Both the position numbers and the translations under genes were made by a program. The notes under the pieces were generated by a model. That model was given only the letters and a program-made list of their open reading frames with translations. It was not told the origin of the DNA and searched no databases. A stretch of 64,000 nucleotides of DNA from NCBI GenBank assembly GCA_035079385.1, contig JAVHKY010000023.1, forward strand, positions 9,523,501 through 9,587,500. Direction: 5' to 3'. Position 1 is the stretch's first letter, and the number at the start of each line of letters is the position of its first letter. Origin of the DNA: Aspidiotus rigidus (lineage: Eukaryota > Arthropoda > Insecta > Hemiptera > Diaspididae). Of this stretch, positions 58,601-64,000 are shown piece by piece.

Positions 58601-61600
58601 GTGAAATCATTCATAGTGATTGATAGAAAGGAGCACCTTATAGTTTTCCCTGGGGGACACCGCTTTAGACGGAATGGTTGATTTTGCCGATAATTTTCAT
58701 TGCTTCATGTTTTATAACTTAATCCTTAATCGCTCATTTAGCGTGGATTTCACTTCTTCTATCTAGACATATTATCTTAAAGTCCAAACAATATGGAAGA
58801 ATTGAACAAATGAATCTTTCCGCAGCTCTCCTTATTTATGAGCAGCATTTCAAATACTGGCAATCAGAATTTTAGTTAGGGATAACTGCGACATTTCGAA
58901 GGTTTTTATGCCTATTGGTGCGAGCACTTTTTCATTTTTGCAGCAAGACCTTGAATCCAAACCGTACTTTCGTGGAGGCATTTAGAATGCTCTGCTCTTG
59001 CGTGTTATTCGTAGGCTGAATCTTATCGCGTAGTCGTGCGGGATATGTAAGCAACAGGAATGAACTGCACTAAACATGTTTGTGAGGACAACTGGAATTA
59101 AAGACTTCGAGAATAATGTTTACATATGCGGCTGGAACGAGAGTAATAAAATATTAAAGAAGATGATTACGGGTGATGTTAATGTGGCGGTCTATCTTCG
59201 TTGGTCATTGAATTGCAATAAATGGTTTAATGAGAATCAATCTACAAAGGCTTATCTTGATTTTATTACTTTCAGGTCGACGATCCGGTTTTTCGAACGA
59301 TTTGAGGAAGAATTCTTTAAACAATAATCAAGACGAGTGCTTAGTTAAAATGGAATACCTCTATCCAGAATATCATTTTCACGAAGTCCAGTGTGGTTGC
59401 GAAAATGGAAATAGGTAAAAAATGCAAATGAATTGAAATGAAGTAGATGCGCTCGGAGAAGATATAGAAAAAAAAAAGGAAGTAATGTGCAATATTGGTG
59501 TTTGAAAGAAGTGGAAATGAGAAGACGAGGTAAAGTTTTTAATCAAGTCTTTAATATTCTGAAAATTCTTATGACTGCCTAAAAATGATGATGACCAAAA
59601 AATTTTTACCGATAGGCCTGGTGAAGTGAGATACAATCGCCTATCGAGTCTACTAATTGGCAATATTGAACTGCGTAGAAGAATCATTATGCTTTGTTCT
59701 AGTGGTAGATTATTTTGCCCGATCGCTTATTATAATTCACCTGCCATAGCTATATTCTTGTACGAGATTTTCTCCTCGCGTAGACGTTTATGTAATGAAG
59801 TATTTAGTCAACCATTGAAGTCCTCTGGGAGAATGTATTTCCATAATTCGCAGTTGATGGTGGTATTTTTCATGAGGAATTCAGCGAAAGACATTCTTCA
59901 CATCTCGTGTAATATTTCACCTTACAACTTCGGACAGTTTTTTTTTTATTTTTCTAAATTCATTGTCTTAGGGGTGGCTTCCAGAAAATTATGGTCGTAC
60001 TTTATGAAATTGTTACTTTTCTAGAGAATAGAGTAGGAATACGTATGTATCATTCTGTAAATGTGGCTTCAGTTTTCTTGTACGTATATATAGTGACTAC
60101 GAAACGACCCCCTATAATGAAGGAAAAAAATGGACGTGTGCGACTAAAACAGAAATTGCCGATGTTTGAAGCTGTAGAATTGTAGGTACAAAAATTTGGC
60201 AGAGATGAAATGGAACTGAAAGTAAATTGCCTCGAGGAAATTCACATTGACAAAGTAACGAGCGTTCATTATATGAAAATCTGATACAAGTTTCTCATCC
60301 CTTATCTATTTTTATTTGTTTTGTTGATCTTTATTTCATCACTTTCTATTGCGCGCCTATTATAGGTTAAATTCTGTATCTATTTCTTTGACGGGTGGTA
60401 CACCGAAGTTATTTTTATATTTTTAATTTAAACTCCAACTTTTTTTTTTCTCAAAATTTTGATTTTTTGAGCCCTTAGCATCGTGATAGAATGGAATAAA
60501 ATAGAATACCGGTAGTATATTTCTCTCAAGTCACTGCAGAGCCAGGGGCTTGTGTTATTGACAGAGCTTGAATTGAAAAAAAAAAAAAAAAAAAAAAAAA
60601 AAGGACAGTTCTATTACAATTTTATCTGCGTAATTATTGTTTCTATTACCTACGACGTTTTTGATATCGCTAGGTTGTTTGTTGCTTTTGGTGTTCGCTT
60701 TATTTTCGTTTGTCTTATGATTTTTTTCGTATTGTGCGCCTATTGCCTTTATTATATTTGCTCTTTGTTCTTAAGACAAAGAATCTTTTTAAACTAAATC
60801 ATTATCAATGGCCGGTGTTCCCTTTAGATTCTAGATTCTCTTAAGATAATTTGAGATCGAAAATAATAACTAAATGAAATTTTATTTCATTAAGCGAGTA
60901 GAAGAGTCGTTTGCGTAAGTAGCTTTGACGAACGAAGTCAATGATATCACGCGATCGTATTTATATGCACGAACTTATACATTTTCTTCCGAAATGAAGT
61001 CATAAACAAACTTCGATTCAGATTCCTAAGAAATTACGGGAATACATTCTCTCGCGACACGCATTATAACGGAGCTTTCCTTTATTATATCTGACGTAAA
61101 ATTTGTTGTAAGGTTATTTTTTATTTGTTCTTTTCAACGAATATTCGAGACAGGTTTTTGGAATTTCCGTAATTTGAACGGGTATATGCGCGCATTGTAA
61201 ACTTACGCCGCAATAATCTATATTAAATACCTACGATAAATATACGAGTGGGTATGAGCCCAAATAAATAAACCAAAATGTTATTAAAAAATAATAATAA
61301 AATAAAATTCTCGCTAATAATGCTAGTAGGTTAATATATCGTATTTACTGTTGATACTTGTCTAGGTAAAATTTATGACGCCTCGGGTACAATGTTCAGT
61401 GATGGAAAATTTACCCAAAATACTAAAGAAAGGCCAATCGATTGTAGACGTTAGAATTTGACTCGCTATTTATTCTGATTAATCTATTTCGCTAATGCTT
61501 TTAATCGCAAGAGAGAATAATAGATTCAATTACCATATGTTTGGAAAGTATCCATATAGATCAGAATAGGAATCCTGTACCGAATGACCTTTCTTTTCTC

Positions 61601-61821
61601 TATCTCTCACTCTAAAAAATTATAATGAATGTCGTAGTAAACCTCACTGAACTCGCTACCTACTATAAATATGTAATTTCGAATCACCCCGAGATTTTTT
61701 TTTTTTTTTTTGGAAAATTCATCGACGAAGAAATGAATCAGTTGCGTAATTGAAAACTACCTAAAGATGTTTGACCAGGGATAAGAAAAATAATTACTTA
61801 CCGCGTCGAAGATCCCTTCAT
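55610..61821 (-). CDS. Secreted somatomedin-B / YRN-CAxCN ectodomain protein, no membrane helix
   Basis: Four coding exons read right to left join in frame: 61821-61802 (ATGAAGGGATCTTCG..., donor GTAAGT), 57311-57189, 56850-56652 and 56578-55610. The total is 1311 nt (436 residues). An in-frame TAG precedes the ATG. A hydrophobic signal segment (RRLTALILLDIVLQYSGVEA) is followed by a somatomedin-B-like Cys module (CMCDFECSEYDDCCSD). Next comes a Cys-rich region with two copies of the same motif, SYANAYCALCN and SYRNIDCAKCNG, separated by a Ser/Pro/Asn linker that contains VRRRRQA, a furin-type site. Such ectodomains occur in insect class-B-like receptors, but here TAA follows with no 7TM. A donor-like GTAAGG at 55644 leaves room for an alternative end. 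An internal ATG at 57298 would drop the first 11 residues. The paralogue at 63607-64000 shows the same layout. Confidence 0.8.
57640..58720 (-). pseudogene. Jockey-type LINE remnant: RT palm to RNase H, in the intron of the secreted gene
   Basis: On the minus strand, GVPQGKL (about 58680-58640) and SLFADDFSITF (58570-58530) are reverse transcriptase motifs B and C, the latter carrying the catalytic Asp pair. RNase H pieces follow at 58064-57780: ASIFTVELTTTLTCL, ILTLTNSSSFSSFLIIFLWI and ISEHIDLEKHDVVDLVGK, then SPSITDLPPLS. Several stops and frameshifts separate them. It is the longest of the three LINE remnants and in the same orientation as the host gene. Confidence 0.8.
59076..60024 (+). 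CDS. Possible small Cys-containing gene nested in the intron (unrecognised)
   Basis: I do not recognise this family. Three pieces join in frame through GT-AG sites: 59076-59172 (ATG; reads FENNVYICGWNESNKILKK), 59276-59414 (reads DECLVKMEYLYPEYHFHEVQ then CGCENGNR) and 59616 onward (reads PGEVRYNRLSSLLIGNIELR, LCSSGRLFCPIAYY, SSGRMYFHNSQLMVVFFMRN). The phases are 1 then 2 and all agree, and the text looks like real extracellular protein. No signal peptide is visible, so an upstream exon is likely, and the 3' end is uncertain: the frame runs to a stop at 60024, with another frame to 60185. The last segment has some feel of a CUB-like strand pattern, but that is a guess. It lies antisense within the 4.5-kb first intron of the secreted somatomedin-B gene. 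Confidence 0.45.
60186..61801. other. Intron sequence without recognised features
   Basis: AT-rich DNA between the possible nested gene and the first exon of the secreted somatomedin-B gene. A poly-A run of about 33 bases stands at 60570-60602. No conserved protein piece or inverted repeat was noticed. Confidence 0.4.
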
Positions 61822-63606
61822 GTTGTCTGGAAGCAAGTTCTAACACCACTCATTCAGTTTTTCGACGACTCGGGACTGTCGAACATCGTTGAAAAAAAGA
61901 CTGAACAGCAGCGTATACCTGGCACGCAACCAAATTTTCGCATTTTACATTTTCGTATCACATTCGAGACGAGATGGTCGCAGCTGCGATTAAAGACGTG
62001 CGGATGGGAAGTTGTTTCTATACATGATTATCGTCGCGAGTTCATGATAATCCACGATGCACGTTCACGTCGATATTTTTCCTAAATACTCACCTTCTAG
62101 TATCTGTCCGGCTACAAGCCATTTCCCGAAACTCGCGTCGTCGGCCTATCATCGGCCGGACAATTTCGATTGAATTTATGCCGTCAATAATTGCGAATGA
62201 AAAATCGACACTGTACGATCTGACGCATTTATTATTCTTTGTTAGAAACGAATAATGTACAAGAGTATTGAAATTCGAGACTCGCGAAAATACAATTACA
62301 AGCTGGTATTATCTTCGGCCAATCGTTTCGACTGCGTGTGTGTGCTCGCGAGCTACCGCATTGTGAACTTTCTTCCATTATGTAAAACGAGCTCGAACAG
62401 GTTCCCTTCAAAAAAAAAAATAAAAAAATATCGTACCAAACTAACACACGGTCGCAATTAATTACGAGTCCCAATCACTGCCTCACGACACGCGCTAAAG
62501 GTCAACACGAAAATCAATGCGAAAATAATGGCACCTCTCCGAAGACTTTTTCAAACCGAAATTAGCCTGTGGAATATTTCGCGAATGGAGAAGAGGAACT
62601 AAATTTTAACCATTGAAACGTATAATTAAATTATTACGACATATACGAAAAATCTCGTATAGGGGAAATGTTGACGTTGGGTGCCAATCACCTATATTTT
62701 CGTAACAAAGCTTTGTCAACGAAATTTCAGTCAAATGTAGATTTTTCCCGTAAATTAAGGCTCGAAATACTAAGTAAATTTACCGGGAAGTACCCTATGA
62801 ATCATGGGTCCCCTGTAAAGTTTCCTCGAAATCTACAGCGTGAAGAGGCTGAACGGAAAATTTGGCATTTAAATACAAATACGTAGTAATTTTAATGACA
62901 AATACCGGTATCAGAGCGAATCTCTAAAGGCCAACAGAGACATGGGGTCAAGATGATCACGAAAAAGAAGATTCAGTTTACTGTCTGTCATTCGTGTAAG
63001 ATGTAAATTTTTCGAATCGATACAAACTAAAGCTGCTTAGGAACTTGCATGGGTACAGAAACTTGATTAAATGAAGGTTTTTTTGCACATAGGCACGTAA
63101 TTTGCTAGAGACGCTGTCCCAAGAAAAGGCATTAGTGACAGAAAACACGAGAGAAAAAAAAACGGACTGTCGTGGATCTCTGGATGGAGAAGAGGATGCA
63201 AGGTATTGTTGTGACTTTCTCTTGATTTGCTTTACACCAACTTCAATTTGATCTTGAACGAAGGTTTTTTCCACTTTTTTCTCCTTTCCTAATCAACCAA
63301 GGAAAAGTCATCTACCCCGTCCCCTCACCTCTTCTTGGATCCACACCTGGATTACTAGCTAGGTGAATTTTTTTCTATTTGTGAAACAAATGGGATGAAG
63401 TAATAATATGTAATAATTATAAATTTGAAACAGATTTCCAAGGAATCCAAAATCCCTTCCATCCAGGGCAAGCCGTTCCGGGAAAATCGATTTCTCATCA
63501 CTAAAACCCACTTTTGGTGCGAAGTCGCGTACGACATATGAGTGGAAGATTTCTGAAAATAAAAAAATGGTAGGACGACAACTAGTTTTTACAATGAAAT
63601 ACGATT
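61822..63606. other. Upstream region of the secreted somatomedin-B gene; no other gene seen
   Basis: Relatively CpG-rich between about 61830 and 62560, consistent with a 5' leader and promoter for the minus-strand gene. I could not place a convincing TATA/TCAGT pair. The stretch from 62600 to 63606 is AT-rich, and open frames there have no domain. It should include the 3' UTR of the paralogue that ends at 63607. Confidence 0.35.
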
Positions 63607-64000
63607 TTATGAAAAACTAATAGCATCGTTCTGCGATAGACTACCGAGGTTAGAGTCTTGCGATTTTTTTCCGGTTTTGGCTAAATCTTTAGACGCCGCA
63701 CTACGAGTTCCCTCATTGAGACAACCCTTCAAGTTATCCTCTTGAATTCCGTTACAAATAGCGCATTCCTTATTTCGGTAAGGAGTTTTAGTTTTCGTTT
63801 CGTAAACAATACTGGTGTACGACGGACAAGAAGACCCATTTGCATCGCAATTTGTAATGACACCCGGAACGCACGTTCGTACGACGTCCTCCAATTCTTT
63901 CGGATAGGTTGAATTGAAGCGACAAACCAAATTCTTGCCTTCCTTCGACGTGACTTCGAACCTCTTCGAACCAGCGTTATATTTAACTTTTTTGATTAGC
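63607..64000 (-). CDS. Paralogue of the secreted YRN-CAxCN ectodomain protein (3' end, cut by window edge)
   Basis: The frame is open to the right edge and ends at 63607, giving 130 residues of the C-terminal part. It reads NLVCRFNSTYPKELEDVVRT, CVPGVITNC, CPSYTSIVYETKTKTPYRNK and ECAICNGI, then LKGCLNEGTRSAAS. Aligned by eye with the gene at 55610-61821, the cysteines and the VRxCxPxxIxxC, YRNxxCAxCNG and GCxxxTRxxAS motifs all line up. Like its neighbour it stops about 35 residues after the last Cys with no membrane segment. The two genes are in tandem on the same strand, so a local duplication is likely. Signal peptide and somatomedin-B exons would lie beyond the window. Confidence 0.8.
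   Translation of the reverse strand, partial: LIKKVKYNAGSKRFEVTSKEGKNLVCRFNSTYPKELEDVVRTCVPGVITNCDANGSSCPSYTSIVYETKTKTPYRNKECAICNGIQEDNLKGCLNEGTRSAASKDLAKTGKKSQDSNLGSLSQNDAISFS

Overview
This is animal nuclear DNA, most likely an arthropod and plausibly a hemipteran insect. Genes are split by many small GT-AG introns, the sequence is AT-rich, one promoter carries an arthropod-type TCAGT initiator with a TATA box, and the transposon complement (Penelope, Jockey-type LINE, Helitron, hAT, pogo-like, MULE/SWIM remnants) is typical of insects. The lineage below arthropod is inferred. No rRNA, tRNA or CRISPR was found.

Layout. (1) 1-3060: repeats and a broken Penelope-type reverse transcriptase. 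(2) 3061-15396 (+): the 3' part of a large leucine-rich-repeat transmembrane gene of chaoptin type. Seven exons keep frame across all junctions. Its 7.2-kb last intron (5476-12660) is packed with a TGACGTCA-rich tandem array, nested small insertions, and a 45-bp minisatellite bounded by a perfect 93-bp inverted repeat. (3) 15397-20790: 3' flank, a degenerate tandem duplication, a SWIM zinc-finger transposase remnant and a clean hAT-type MITE with an 8-bp target duplication. (4) 20842-24179 (-): a small secreted Cys-rich protein gene with a Ser/Thr-rich tail and a recognisable TATA/Inr promoter. (5) 25857-41480 (+): a complete Bre1 (RNF20/40) histone H2B ubiquitin ligase gene, 15 exons, 1047 codons. 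Its introns carry a 605-bp foldback element, a gag-like zinc-knuckle fragment, and a Helitron fragment split by a 512-bp TA-flanked MITE. (6) 41481-48138: intergenic, with two LINE RNase H remnants and one inverted-repeat element. (7) 48139-49167 (+): a seven-transmembrane receptor of Methuselah/class-B-like type with almost no ectodomain. (8) 55610-61821 (-): a secreted somatomedin-B protein gene, 436 codons. A paralogue runs off the right edge (63607-64000, -). The long first intron of the secreted gene holds a third LINE remnant and a possible nested plus-strand gene (59076-60024).

How the parts relate. The LRR gene (cell adhesion) and Bre1 (chromatin) are unrelated housekeeping or developmental genes. 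The right third looks like a receptor-related cluster: two genes made only of a Cys-rich ectodomain lie near a gene that is almost only 7TM. That arrangement, and the inverted-repeat-bounded intronic satellite, are the two observations most worth following.
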